In this document: piece by piece, positions 24,862 through 35,753 of the stretch
Layout of the letters: every line of letters begins with the position of its first letter
How positions within the stretch are numbered: the first letter of the stretch is position 1
Assembly (NCBI GenBank): GCA_024516155.1
Contig: JAJJXM010000022.1
Coordinates: 62,001-126,000, forward strand
Direction of reading: 5' to 3'
Origin: Pyronema omphalodes
Taxonomy: Eukaryota > Ascomycota > Pezizomycetes > Pezizales > Pyronemataceae
Length of the DNA stretch: 64,000 bases
Notes under the pieces: model-generated
What the model was told of the DNA's origin: nothing
Seen by the model: the letters and a program-made list of their open reading frames with translations, nothing else
Databases searched by the model: none
Program-made: the position numbers and the translations under genes

Positions 24862-25510
24862 CTACTGAGGTTTTCGGCCGTACGCAACATAACTATCTAT
24901 TATTAGCTTCATATGTAATTACAAAGTCAACAACAAACTCACTAATCGGTGTACATATGGGAATGCTTCTTCCTGACAGCTTTTGCTGCATCCTCGATAA
25001 CCTTCGTCGCTTCCTCAATTGACAGTCTTAAGTATCTCGTAAACGCGGCCTGGGGCGTCGAAAGCATCAGTATCAGGATTGACTTATTGAAACTCATCAA
25101 TTTTCAGAGCAGGATGTGTCATACCAATGCATATGCCTCAATCCCTGTCTCGGAAGTAAGCATAACCATAGCACCCACCTGCTTTAGTCTTTTATCTTTT
25201 GGCCACGGCCCAATTGGTTCTTTGAATTTGACTTCATGGACATCTACAAACCTCGCCTTCTCGAGTCTAGTTTTCAAGGTTCCAGCTACCGGCCAGGGTC
25301 GATTTATTATATGCATTGTTTTGTTGAATAACTCGCAGTATTTCTTGTATGGATTATCCTCCGCTATTGTTTCTTCATCGTCACAAGCTATGAGCCACAA
25401 TCAGCAGTCTTGATATAGCACGGAGTCTTCATCTTTCAAAAGATATCTTGCCAAAAAGACGACGAAGTCGTACTGACGCATCCAACTCCGAAATCCCGAC
25501 GTATTCACCA
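24862..25510 (-). pseudogene. LaeA-like methyltransferase, 3' exons only
   Basis: Minus-strand remnant of the methyltransferase seen complete at 48500-49984. It retains the equivalents of the last exons: a fragment around 25440-25510 containing the KPGEY and ISEL remnants, the exon with EDNPYKKYCEL through PIGPWPKDKRLKQVG (about 25119-25395), the AAFTRYLRLSIEEATKVIE exon (about 24940-25065) and the last short exon with VAYGRKPQ ending in TAG. The 5' two-thirds, including SAM-binding motif I, is missing. Relative to copy 2 one G is lost just before the donor near 25470, so the frame no longer matches. Within the short AAFTRYLRL exon most differences from copy 2 are silent. Confidence 0.8.
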
Positions 25511-25550
25511 GGCTTAGCACCATCATCTATTCGTAAATTTACGTTCAACC

Positions 25551-26153
25551 GCTATGGTGACCGTATATTCTTTTTTTTTTGTCTTAAAAAGAAAAAAGGC
25601 AATTTATTCATACCAATCGATTCAGGACTTCAAAGCGTGGTGAAAATTTACAGCAACATCAAAATATTACTGTAACTAACTTCCGATGGAACCCCATTTA
25701 TCCGATCTGCAGTCCTATCACCGTCGATATCTCCGCCCCGAGATCACCACAGGCTGGAGAATTTTCCTGTTACAACGCGCTATCACGCGTCTTCCGTCGT
25801 GGCTTAGTGCCTTGATGGATTCAAATTTCATACCGCTTGCCCTCCCTCCGATTTCAAGGTAGAAGGTGGAATTCCTATCTCCTCGGCTCAACTTTGGCGC
25901 CATCCCGTATAGAGTTTAGACACACCAAATGTGGCGAATCAAACAAAACTCTTGAGCGCGCTTAAAATAGACGCGCACCCACCCCTGTTGTAAATGCCAA
26001 GCTGAAGCGAAAACAGGCTCCCAGACGAAAGGATGATGTCACCGGTATCCACGCCTGCGATATCAACGCTGGGGAACCCAGTGCTCATTGTCTTCAATAA
26101 TTATTCACGAATTAACGACAAATATCACGAACACAAAAATAAGATATCAAACA
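25551..26153. other. Intergenic / promoter of the isomerase gene
   Basis: Short spacer between copy A and the mannose-6-phosphate isomerase gene, with a T-run near 25570-25580. No coding content seen. Confidence 0.5.
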
Positions 26154-27599
26154 ATGACAAATCCGTTTCTTCGACTACGCTGTGATTTGCAAATTGCTCC
26201 ATACGGTAAAAAAGGAAGCTCCTCAATCGCCGCACATTACGCTACCGCAACCCCCGAAAACGAATTCACCATCGACGAGAATGTAAATTATGGAGAGGTA
26301 AGATCCAAAAGTTCTTTTTTTTTTTTTTGTCTGTTTTGCCAGGAATTGAACTAACTGAAATGACCAGATTTGGTTTGGAGACCATCCTAAACACCCCTCG
26401 CGAACGCTCAACGGCACCTTGCTAGCCAACCTCGTGGAGGCAGACGTCGATGGTTTCTTGACCAATGCAGTTTACGAAAGGTTCAAGGACCTACATGGAA
26501 AGCATATTCCATTCCTATTTAAGATCCTTTCCTTCGATAAAGCCCTTCCGCTACAGGCCCACCCTCACCGCAAACCAGAGGTCGCGGTTACGTTGTCCGA
26601 TACTTTCGACGGATTCCTTGGGTTTCGTCCTGTTGGCGAAGTGAAGAGCTTTTTGAAACATGTACCGGAACTACGAAAAGTGTTATCGGATCATGAAACC
26701 GTGGAGGCTTTCCTAGCGGCTCCGGAGGGGGAAAATGGTGAAGGGACGGAGGAGGCGAAAAGATTGCTGAAGACATTGTTTACGGAGGTGTTGAAGACAC
26801 CTAGTACAGAGATGAAGGCGGCAATGGACCAGCTTTTGACACATGTTGAGCGTGGGACCGCAGATGAGGCTCTTGGAGAGCTTGGTAAGAGAGAAGGATT
26901 TAGGCATGCGGTAGAAAAGTGTTTAAGAGATTGGCCTAACGATACTGGTGTTTTTGCGGCGTTGTTTTTCTGTAATTTTGTCAGGAGAAGTAAGGCACAG
27001 GGTATTGTTGTGCCAAAGGATTGTATTCATGCATACCTTGAGGGCGATGTTGTCGAGTGCATGGCACGGAATGATTACATGGTAAGTTGTATTTCCCAAT
27101 TCTTCACCGTTTTACCATATCCTCTATGTCTCCTAGAAGAATCCAAATGGACATATTGCACGAAAGATTAAGAGCGATTGCTGATATTGCAAAGATTGCA
27201 TGTGGCCTCTCGGGGCCGGAAGATAGGGATTCACCAGAAGAGTTTGCCAGCGAGCTTGACTTCTCTCCAAAACCGGCCACCTCCTTCGACATGAAGCACG
27301 ATAAGTGGGAACGTAGCGAAAGCGGAAAGACAAAGATTTACTACAGTCCATGGGATGAGTTTGATTTATTGTACACGAAACTTGGGAATGGAGAGAAGGA
27401 TAAAACGAGCAAGGGCGTTATGGGTCCTACGATCTTTGTGGTTACCGAGGGTGAGGTGCTGATGAAACACAGTGATAGATTACAGGAGGAAAGATTGAAA
27501 AAGGGTCAGGTAGTTTTCGTAAAGCCGGGCCATGGCTGGGAATGGGAAGCGGCCCAAGACGGTGCCGAGATCTGGGGTGCTTTTGTGGAGGGGGCTTGA
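26154..27599 (+). CDS. Mannose-6-phosphate isomerase, type I, divergent
   Basis: Zinc-dependent cupin enzyme interconverting mannose 6-phosphate and fructose 6-phosphate, feeding GDP-mannose for cell wall and glycoproteins. Exons 26154-26297, 26368-27081 and 27195-27599 join in phase to 420 residues, a normal length. The N-terminus carries LRCDLQIAPYGKKGSSS and IWFGDHPKHPS; the zinc-site region reads LQAHPHRKPEVAV followed by FDGFLGFRP; a later zinc histidine is in CIHAYLEGDVVECMA. The second intron has gtaagt, a CTGAT branch and an aag acceptor; the more obvious ctcctag acceptor at 27136 breaks the frame. Downstream of ECMA, ordinary enzymes have an SDNVVRAG-type motif; here it is RNDYMIACGLSGPEDRD, without the arginine. 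It is therefore either a paralogue with altered activity or a divergent isoform. It is convergent with the next gene, 0.2 kb away. Confidence 0.88.
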
Positions 27600-27796
27600 G
27601 AATGGATGAAGGGTGGTTTATGAGTGAAGAATTGTGATCCACACACATGTCAAGGCTAGGCTGTAGGTGATGATGTATTCTTTCTTACAATAGGCTACTA
27701 CTCTGTACAAATACTACCGAATGATAACCCATATAAAAAACAAATAAGACCGAAAAGCGCCATAACGTACCACCCCTGCCTGTACAATTTCCTCGC

Positions 27797-28717
27797 TTAC
27801 ATTTCGTCCACCTCAAAGTAGACGGACTCTGCCATCTCAGGAAAACCCTCCCATTCAACAGTCTCTCCGCTCTTCCTCTCCTCGGCATCGAAATAAGTCG
27901 AGCCGGTATCCTCGCTGTCTTCATTGTCCACATCCAGAACGAAACGCTCACCCGGCTGTGTATCAGAATCAGAGGCAAGCTGAACAAAAATCCTAAGCCC
28001 AGACCCCCCCACCTGCTCTCCAATAATCATCCTTCCTTTAACCTTTCCGTCTTTCTCATCACCCTCAGGTTCCTTGACACTACCGTCCATTTCGACCCCA
28101 TCTTCTGAAGTAGCCTTCTCCTCATCTTTCTCTTTCTCCTGATCCACCACCGCCTCCTCACAGGAAGATAGTCTCCCCTCATAAGTCTTACTCGTAAACA
28201 ACCCCAACCTAAGATCCCTTTCAACCATTCTGTAAGTCTTCGACATATCATTAATCGCCTGTAAACTTTCCAACACCAAAGCCAACCGAACCCTAAGTTC
28301 CTGCTCAGTAACACTTTTCGCCACGGAAGCCCAATCCACAAACGCCATTAACTGTTTAACATGATAATCCAAATCCTTGATATACTTTGAACCCAGATCA
28401 ACACTTTCAATACCAGAAAGTGCAATGATTAGCAAGGAAATAGAAGTGGAGGTTCGGGTGATGTTCGGTGGTGTGTGCTTCACCCGCGAAAGGAAATCAT
28501 CGATGGAAAATCGGATGGGTTGATGCACGTTATAGGCTGCGGCGAAGGTTTGCGCGTTTTTGGTCATGATGGAAAGTTCCTCTGGGATATGGGTTAGTAG
28601 GGATGGGAAGAACGGGAGGGATGGAATACCGGATGCGTCGCACTCAGCGGGCGGAAGAGGGCCTAGGCTGAGGATTTTGGCAAGGCGTTGCACGAAACTG
28701 GAAAGGTTGGTAGCCAT
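27797..28717 (-). CDS. Fungal protein of unknown function
   Basis: Intronless frame of 306 codons starting at a single clear ATG (28717). The first ~180 residues are predicted mostly helical and leucine-rich (for example LVLESLQAINDMSKTY), without a signal peptide; one hydrophobic patch ISLLIIAL is too short to be a confident membrane segment. From about residue 185 the chain becomes acidic and lysine/glutamate-rich (DQEKEKDEEKATSEDG), then ends with a more ordered acidic tail. I do not recognise the family. Long single frame, sensible composition and convergent arrangement with the isomerase gene make it a likely real gene. Confidence 0.7.
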   Translation of the reverse strand: MATNLSSFVQRLAKILSLGPLPPAECDASGIPSLPFFPSLLTHIPEELSIMTKNAQTFAAAYNVHQPIRFSIDDFLSRVKHTPPNITRTSTSISLLIIALSGIESVDLGSKYIKDLDYHVKQLMAFVDWASVAKSVTEQELRVRLALVLESLQAINDMSKTYRMVERDLRLGLFTSKTYEGRLSSCEEAVVDQEKEKDEEKATSEDGVEMDGSVKEPEGDEKDGKVKGRMIIGEQVGGSGLRIFVQLASDSDTQPGERFVLDVDNEDSEDTGSTYFDAEERKSGETVEWEGFPEMAESVYFEVDEM

Positions 28718-29798
28718 GGTGGGTGCTGAGAAAAGATGGTACGGAATTTGATGGTAGTTAGAAGTATATAAGTGTTACTCCGGTACGGGCCTCAACGAGG
28801 TTGAAGGAGCAAGATGACAGTGGAAGCCGGTGAGAGCGTGGGATGATAGTTGCCAATGTTGTGGATTGGATGATGATGAGCGGAGAAGGTGAAAGATGAG
28901 TTGTGGTAGACAAAAACTGTGTTAGCCAGGATTGATCTCGTGAAAGATCAGCGGGGTCAGGAATAACCATGCGGGGACAAATATTACAATATTCAGGACC
29001 CTATGTTTTCCTTTCTTGTTCAGAATAACCTTGTGCAAGTGGTTACGGTGCAAGTGGCGCAATTCAAGGGGCTGAAAGTCATGCCCTGTGACAAATCAGA
29101 TTCCAACTCCATCTTGTTATCAATTAATGCAACCGATAATCATTCAAAACTAACGCTACAGTATTACTCTGAGCCCGTATTCAAGAAATGTCCAGTAAAA
29201 ACCGAGCAACATAAGCCAATTCTCTCTACAATCATAGCTTCATGCTCGACTAAAAGAAAACACCAAATTGAGACAGCATACATGCCATCAGTTCTCTATC
29301 ATAATCTCACTCTAACCCCTTACAAATGTTCCCAGAATCGTCAGTATTGCCTGAACTCCACAAATTGCGGTTAGAATATTGATGGAAAGATAGATCTTTA
29401 ATTTTGATAATTGTTGCGAGGAGTAAGTGGAAAGGTGGAGATTATTGGGACATGCAATAGGCTGAACAAGCTCATATCTCAGTTGCGTTTGTCCAATTGC
29501 TGGAAATTATGTATCATGCGTTACAATATTTAGACGATGTGGTCGTGTAGACCGACTGCATATGGCAAATAACCGCTTCAACCTCATGGCACGCAAAACA
29601 TTACAAAGAAAAGTGAATGTGAATAATTCCGGCATAAGTAAAATAGACACCATGTTATACACCCTGCCACAAAATTCTGCACTAGACGTACATAATTAAT
29701 CATTCCCTACTTTACTACGCGCACCAGAACACTCCACCCACATATAATAAGTACAACCCAATTCTAGATATACAGACCACTCGGTACATCTCATCTCT
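28718..29798. other. Intergenic
   Basis: Promoter region of the minus-strand gene ending at 28717 and 3' flank of the next minus-strand gene. The 124-codon frame at 29003-29374 has no support. Confidence 0.5.
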
Positions 29799-31081
29799 TC
29801 ATGCCTTAGCTGGCCTTGAAGAATAAAAATCCTTGACAACAAGCTTCATCTCTTCATCCAAATACACTGCATGAAAACAAACCCGATTAGCAATTGTACA
29901 CGCCCTACAGGCATAATCCGTCCCATGTATCCACTGTGTCGGTCTCCGTGTCAAAAATTGACTGTATGCACAAATCTTCGTTCCCCTGGCATTTTCCCCG
30001 GCACTGAGTACCCACCATGGCACTTCCCCAGAGCAAGATGCAGTAATCCGTCTCATAAGCGATAAAGGAATCAGATCAACTGGAACGCAACGCATACTGT
30101 AGATTCTCCCTACGTAAACTGGCGGCGTTGACGGTAATGATGTCGCAGAAGAGCCTTCCCCTGAATGGGATTCGGAAGATGCTGCACTTGCTGATGACCC
30201 CGATGATGTCTTTCTTGAGCTATCCAGACCCGCCGGCTTGGAGATCTTAGATCCCCCGGTAGCGGTAAAACCCACCGGTGCCGTGATAGTAGTCAAAGCC
30301 GGTCCAGATGACCTCGTCTTGCTTCTAGATGATACAAGGGGCGGCTTCACTCCTCTCGTAGAAACCATGCTCTTTGTGACGGTTGCTGTGGCCGGCGTCG
30401 GTTTCGCCTTGATTTTGTAGACAGATGGAACTCGTGTAGCACGTGATTCCTCTGGCTTGGTAGGCACCGGCTTTCCCTTTCTTCCAGTACCCAAACGAGT
30501 CGAGCCAGTTGAGAAAGACCGCGATTCATCCACCTTTAACCCCGCTGTAGCGATTGAACTCTTCCGAGCACTCGTTGACGCTGTAACCAGCCGTAGTAAC
30601 TTCCCTGTCTTCTTTGTCAATGTATCCGAGCTTGCACTCAAGTTCCTTCCTTTTCCTTTGACGTCCCTCTTGGAAGTTTTGTGGCTGGCCTTAATGGGTG
30701 GTGGTGAATTATTCGGAATCGGTGCAGTCGGCGTAGTAAATGGATCTCTTTGTTTTTCCATCTTCCGAGGTGAAGAGGCTTCAGAGATAGCCTCAAGCTT
30801 CGAATTGATGCTAGCAAGCTCCTTTGTTATGGCCTCATACATGCCTGAAAATGAATCTCGAATTGCACGGACTTCATCGACTGTGTCTTTGAGCTCGAGT
30901 CGGAAACGCTGGAGTTGGCGAACTATTGGTTGATCGAGGTTAGCATGTGAAAGTTGACCCTCATCAGGCAGGGCAATGGTGATTTCACCTTCGGCTTGTG
31001 ATGTGGAATTGGGAAGTCGTTTTTTCACCCCGCTGGATTGGGAGGCGCCAAGAACACTGTGAGCGCGGTCCTACCAGGCAT
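29799..31081 (-). CDS. Coiled-coil / Cys-containing fungal protein of unknown function
   Basis: Long frame, best modelled as exon 31081-31075 (ATG CCT G, only 7 coding nt) joined to 30922-29799, giving 376 residues. The donor gtagga, a GCTAAC branch and an aatag acceptor support this, and the phase fits. The frame is open upstream to 31028, but only from a GTG. The N-terminus (RQLQRFRLELKDTVDEVRAI) looks like a coiled coil of about 55 residues. The middle is Ser/Thr/Lys-rich and disordered with SSRSKTRSSG-type basic stretches. The C-terminal ~100 residues are ordered and include WWVLSAGENARGTKI, WIHGTDYACRACTIANRVC and FHAVYLDEE. The clustered cysteines could bind metal, but I do not recognise the domain. 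Confidence 0.65.
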
Positions 31082-31644
31082 GGTGTATCTCGAGAGTTCC
31101 TTTTCCGGGTGATGGTATCGGTTTACATTCAGAGGTTGCCTCATTTTCGGAATGAGACATGACACAAGTAGGGACAGAGATAGAATCCAGAAGTGGGAGG
31201 AATATAGGTTTTTTAATGGGTGAAAGCTGTACCGGAGACAATGGCATGCTCGATTGAAGATGATGTAGAGGAAAAGACGTGGAAACGTGGAGGAGGTTTT
31301 AGGGAGGTAGAGGGTGGAGAGCGAATAATAGATTCCCGGGTAATACATCACTATCAGCCCATGTGCACAATACAGCATCCGGGGATTTTATTTCTGAAAC
31401 ATCAATGTAGAGGCCTAATCCATCTTTCATTCAAAATACCGCTAACCTATTTGACACCTAATGCAAAAACCATCCAAACCAACGCCAATACCATGCAATC
31501 CAACACCCTAAGATGAATATCCACATCGAACCTATTCAAAATCCTTTCCTCACAATCCCCCGACCATGAACTTAACCCCAGTTTTCAATCTTTCTGACCC
31601 TTCCTGATGTAGCTTCCAATACCTTCCATCCCACAAGCAACCAT

Positions 31645-32340
31645 CTAGCAGACCTCCCTTCGTCTTGGCGCTATTTCCACCCGTCCAAAAACCCAACACT
31701 CCCTCCTAACCTCCTTTGACCTCGGCTCAACTTGTTCCGGGGTATCCTCCGTCTCTCTTCTAGGTAGCGTAACACCCTCACGTGCAATAGTCCCATTTCC
31801 ATCCCTCCTCTCACCCGGCACAACTCTCCTCAACCTCCTCTCTCTACCCCTTCTTCTGATTCCCACCAGCTCACCCTCTCTCCAACCACCCCTTTCAACT
31901 CTCGCCAGCAACTTCTCTAAATGCCTGACGCGATCTTTGATATATCCTAGAAGACATTCCCAGATATCATCATCCAGCACTGAGATATTTTCTCTGTTTC
32001 TAGACCTGGGGAAACTGGAAAAGGAAGAGGAGCCGCTGGAAGCTTGGCTAGATAGGCTAGTTGCGTTGAAGGGGGCCGAGATGATGGATTCGAGAGATTG
32101 GATTGCGGTTGTGGTTGTGGTGCTGATTTTTAAGGCAGAGGAGAGAAGGGCAGCGCGGGATCCGATATCGGTTATAGAGGTTGTGCGAGAGGGGATGGGA
32201 ATGAATGATGGAGTAATAGGAGATGAGGGGGATGTGAGGAGGTCGATGAGACGGTGGGTGACTGTTAGGAGGGTGAAGGAGAGGGTGTGAAGTGCGAGAT
32301 GACGGGTTGTCAGGAGAGGGGCGGGATGTGAAGGGACCAT
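31645..32340 (-). CDS. Hypothetical protein
   Basis: Frame of 231 codons from the ATG at 32340; the frame extends further upstream to 32409, but that part is Thr/Pro low-complexity. Residues about 10-75 are hydrophobic and helical (LALHTLSFTLLTVTHRLIDLL, cut here), followed by a Thr/Ser/Ala helix, a Ser-rich linker and IWECLLGYIKDRVRHLEKLL, a likely amphipathic helix, then an Arg-rich tail. No family recognised. It could be a genuine small fungal protein; the opposite strand is also open for 117 codons, which lowers confidence. Confidence 0.45.
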   Translation of the reverse strand: MVPSHPAPLLTTRHLALHTLSFTLLTVTHRLIDLLTSPSSPITPSFIPIPSRTTSITDIGSRAALLSSALKISTTTTTAIQSLESIISAPFNATSLSSQASSGSSSFSSFPRSRNRENISVLDDDIWECLLGYIKDRVRHLEKLLARVERGGWREGELVGIRRRGRERRLRRVVPGERRDGNGTIAREGVTLPRRETEDTPEQVEPRSKEVRRECWVFGRVEIAPRRREVC

Positions 32341-34562
32341 TTTTAAATGATTTGGGGAAATAGTGGTAGTTTTTTGGGGAGGATGGGGTGTTGTTAAAGT
32401 AGTCAACACGAGTGCTCGTTGTATCGAGTGATGGATTGTGTCGCCACGTCAGCAATCAATTGTGGAACTTGGCGTAGGGAGTCCGTGTGGAAATGATTGT
32501 GTGCAAATGTAATTCGTTTTATTCGTAAACTTCCGTCGTTAATGATCGTAATATAAGTAAATTCTTATTCCCGTCAACGAGAATAATAACACCGGATGAA
32601 AGAGATTGGATATTCGAATTCGGCAGGTGAGTTCGCAGCTTCGCTCTTTGGAGGTAGTGATGACTGGTTGGCTCTTCCTTGTTTTATAAAAATGTATGCC
32701 AATTCTTATCAAAAGAATAAACCCACAGGGTACTAAAGAGACCGTGTCGATGTCGCTGACAAAGAGTGTCTTGATGAAAAATTCGAAAAAAAAGGGAGTG
32801 TAAAAATCTCGACCTTAAAAGAAAGTTACTAGGCACAGCCTAGATTGCTAAGAAAGTAAGATAAGAAAGGAAACCGGATTGTTGCGAATTGATGGAATAC
32901 TCATCAGCAACATCGTGAAGCTTTATGTCTTTACTCAAAATCTGAAAATAGTCGTTGAAGCGACAAACCATCGGCCCTACGTTGCAACTTTGTAACTACC
33001 AACCGTGATGAGTGAGTGACATAGGGCAGACTTGGCAAAAATTTATAACTTTAACCTTTCCCGCCTAAGGTTGGGGAAAACCGATAAACCCGACGTCTCG
33101 TGTACCGCCGAAATGAAACGTCTAGCGATTGGTTCGGAAAATTTCCTCGGCTGGATACCGATGCGCTGGAGTTGCATGGATGAAAGAGTGCCCGTAAGCG
33201 CCCGGATCATTCGTCGTTGACTTACTCTGTAGGACTGATACACTTGTCACTTGCAGTTATTCCCTGCAGAAGTTTAAAATGTTAAAAAAAAATATGCAGG
33301 ACATGCTCGCCTAAGTTGTTCATTGCATAATACAAAACAAAACTTGAAAAGACAACTAAGATACGTGTAAAGTGTTCGAAACCATCACGAGTTGTAAACT
33401 GTCGCAGCCCTACGTTCTTCCGATAGGGTTCGGCTACGAAACCAAACAACAGTCACCAAACTAGATGGACTTGCAATTGAAGCGAATTCAGCCATGCTTC
33501 AGTACAAATCCATTGACTATACTATTCCAATTTCTTCACCGGCCTCAATAGCTCACAGTGTTTTACTTCGGATAGCGGAACACTCTGGCTGTTATCAGAA
33601 TTGGCACCATAAAACGAACCTCTCCTTGTTCTGGCCCACAAAACTCGGAAGTCTATTAGAGACTAGCCAGCAGAACCGCAGTTGAGATGGCTCGGTTGTT
33701 GCCATGGAAACGCCGGCATCGGCAAATTCGCGCTCCGAAGCGGGGCGCGGGTGAAGCCGAGTCCTGACTCGTACCGGCATCGGCCCGCGTTAAATAACAC
33801 ATGATCGTCACGTGAGTGGCATCGGTATGGGGGGCAATTACACTAAAATTATCGGGCCGAATATTCTTTGAACCCTAATATTGTTAGATGAAGCAAGTAA
33901 ATCCACTGGTGTCGACTTTGTGACGTCAAAGATACTGTGAATATCGGATATACAAGTGAACAGCAATAGTCCGAAATGTACTCCTTTTTGCCTATATATA
34001 CGTCTCTATATTAGTATGAAGTTCCGCTTTTCTGTGCTCTATTGGTTTTGCGGTTTCTTGATTAGGTAAGTTGTTGAGAGTCGACAGGCGTTCCCACAAT
34101 TATAACCTGATAATGACATTGAGTCGGTATTGTTATTCGTCCTGGATCTATGCAAAATCTTTTCAACTATAAGAAAAAGATCAGTTAATCTTTCTCCAAA
34201 AACTTGTTTGGACTAGCCTGTGCATGTGACTTGAGTGCTTGTCTATGACCTTCTCATGAACTGTACGCCAAACAATTACCGAACTTTATACAGAATTCTC
34301 TTAGAAGATTTAACTCTCAGTGTTTTGCATACCGTAGTCTCAAACTTCAAATTCTTTTTCTCGGAGGCAGAACTTAAAATGCAGCGTCAAAAACTCGAGT
34401 GCATCACTACTCATAATAGACCCCCCCAGAGCTTCATCATCAACCCCTGGGTCCCTCCCTGAATGTTAAAAGCCGTCTCCAACCGCATGTTCTTGTCCTT
34501 CACCAGAACACAACACCGCACACTTTCCTTGCAGTTTACGCCAATATCACCAACAGACAATT
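32341..34562. other. Intergenic
   Basis: About 2.2 kb without credible coding sequence. A GC-rich island around 33705-33790 contains two direct CCGGCATCGG copies and precedes ATGATCGTCACGTGA (about 33800-33815), an E-box-like element. It may belong to the promoter of the gene starting at 34563. Confidence 0.45.
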
Positions 34563-35753
34563 ATGTTCGCACGCAGTCGGGCACGATCGTCTGGGTCATT
34601 GACTATGTCCGTAAGTATCCCTTGAAACGAAAACGGGTTCTCCATCTCCATCTATTATGTATCTTTGACGCGTTCTCCACGCGTTCTCAATGCTTCATAC
34701 TCCATCCTCTGGCAAGCTCCATTTCCTATCACGGAAGCTAACACTTATTCTGCCCTTCAGTATAGAAACGACACTGTCCACACTGTCCAAAGTCCCCGCA
34801 ATCATGCATCTCCCTATATCCCGAATAACGGTCAAAGCAGTGGCCTTGAGACTGGATCGATTCAAGATCCTTCCGAGGACCCCATTCAAGGTCCAATCAT
34901 CAGTGGTACTCCCAAGAGCCCTAATATCGGTCCCGGATCCGGTGGCTCCATCGACGGCAAGCCCCATGGCGTTCCGACTAACTCTGAAAAATGTCCTCCT
35001 GGCGCCTCCTGCTCCCCTATGCCCGTCAATCCCACACACAGCGTCGAGGTCACCATCAAGCCGGCTTTCCAGGACGACCACGGATCATGGAACCCGCAGG
35101 TTGAGCAGACTATTCAGTCTCACCGGCCTGTCCAATCTTCTATGCCGCCCGTCAATGAACCCGGAAGTCATCATATCCCTGACATTGAGAACCAACCGAA
35201 TGCTCCAACGCCTACCTTGGAGAATGCCACCATCTACTCCTCTCCCAGTGCTAGTGAGAAATTCAGCCAAGTCCTTAGCACAACGTCTTCCAGCTCTGTC
35301 GAACCATCTCCTACTCAGCTTGTCCGGCCCTCGGTTCTATTCTTCTCTGGACGTCCTGTTCCTCCAACTGGTATCCGTGGCTATTTTCCTAACGGCCCGA
35401 CACCCGACGCAGAGGGTAGATACCCCCTCCCCGGTAGTATTGAATGGCGTCGTCAAGAAGCTCGATACTACAAATATATTTTGAGCCAAGAATGGGAACA
35501 GAGAGCCCAGATTTGTATCTTCTTGGTCATTTTCCTTTCCATTGCTGTGGGTTGGTTGATCAGGGAGAAGAAGATTATTTTAAGAAGAGAGAGATTGGCG
35601 AGGATTCAAGGACCGAGACCAAAGGCTAAGAAGAATCCAAAGACAAGCAAAAAAAGCTCTGGATCGGGGGATTCCGGAAATGGATGGTTTAGGAGAAAAT
35701 CAAAGGGAACACAGAACGGGGAGACGCCCGGAGTCATCCTTTGTGAGGTGTAA
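34563..35753 (+). CDS. Single-span membrane protein of unknown function
   Basis: Two exons, 34563-34610 and 34761-35753, joined in phase 0 with gtaagt, a GCTAAC branch and a ttcag acceptor; 346 residues. The first 230 residues are Pro/Ser/Asn-rich and probably disordered. A conserved-looking block follows: PPTGIRGYFPNGPTPDAEG and WRRQEARYYKYI. Then comes one hydrophobic segment (ICIFLVIFLSIAVGWLI) near residue 275 and a strongly basic tail (EKKIILRRERLARIQ, KAKKNPKTSKK). There is no N-terminal signal peptide, so by the positive-inside rule the basic C-terminus should face the cytosol. Function unknown. Confidence 0.7.

Larger units (their letters stand above)
19903..25550. repeat. Inverted duplication, copy A
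   Basis: This block is repeated in opposite orientation at about 49300-53150. Landmarks shared in mirrored order are: 5S rRNA sequence (19903-19950 here, 53034-53150 there), a segment around 20130-20260, a segment at 21030-21310, the TGACTC-rich repeat at 23338-23450, the 10-bp minisatellite, the 73-bp hairpin, and the last exons of a LaeA-like methyltransferase. Similarity is very high from about 23.8 to 25.4 kb and much lower from 19.9 to 21.4 kb. Copy A additionally carries about 1.8 kb (about 21424-23257) absent from copy B. Boundaries were set by eye. Confidence 0.85.

Noticed and set aside
27087..27194. Extension of the isomerase last exon upstream (MDILHERLRAIADIAKI)
   Set aside because: Open, but joining it to exon 2 breaks phase; the aag acceptor at 27194 keeps frame and gives the better family fit.
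29799..31028. 409-codon open frame as the full CDS
   Set aside because: It begins at a GTG with an in-frame stop just upstream and no ATG for about 64 codons; the spliced start at 31081 is preferred.
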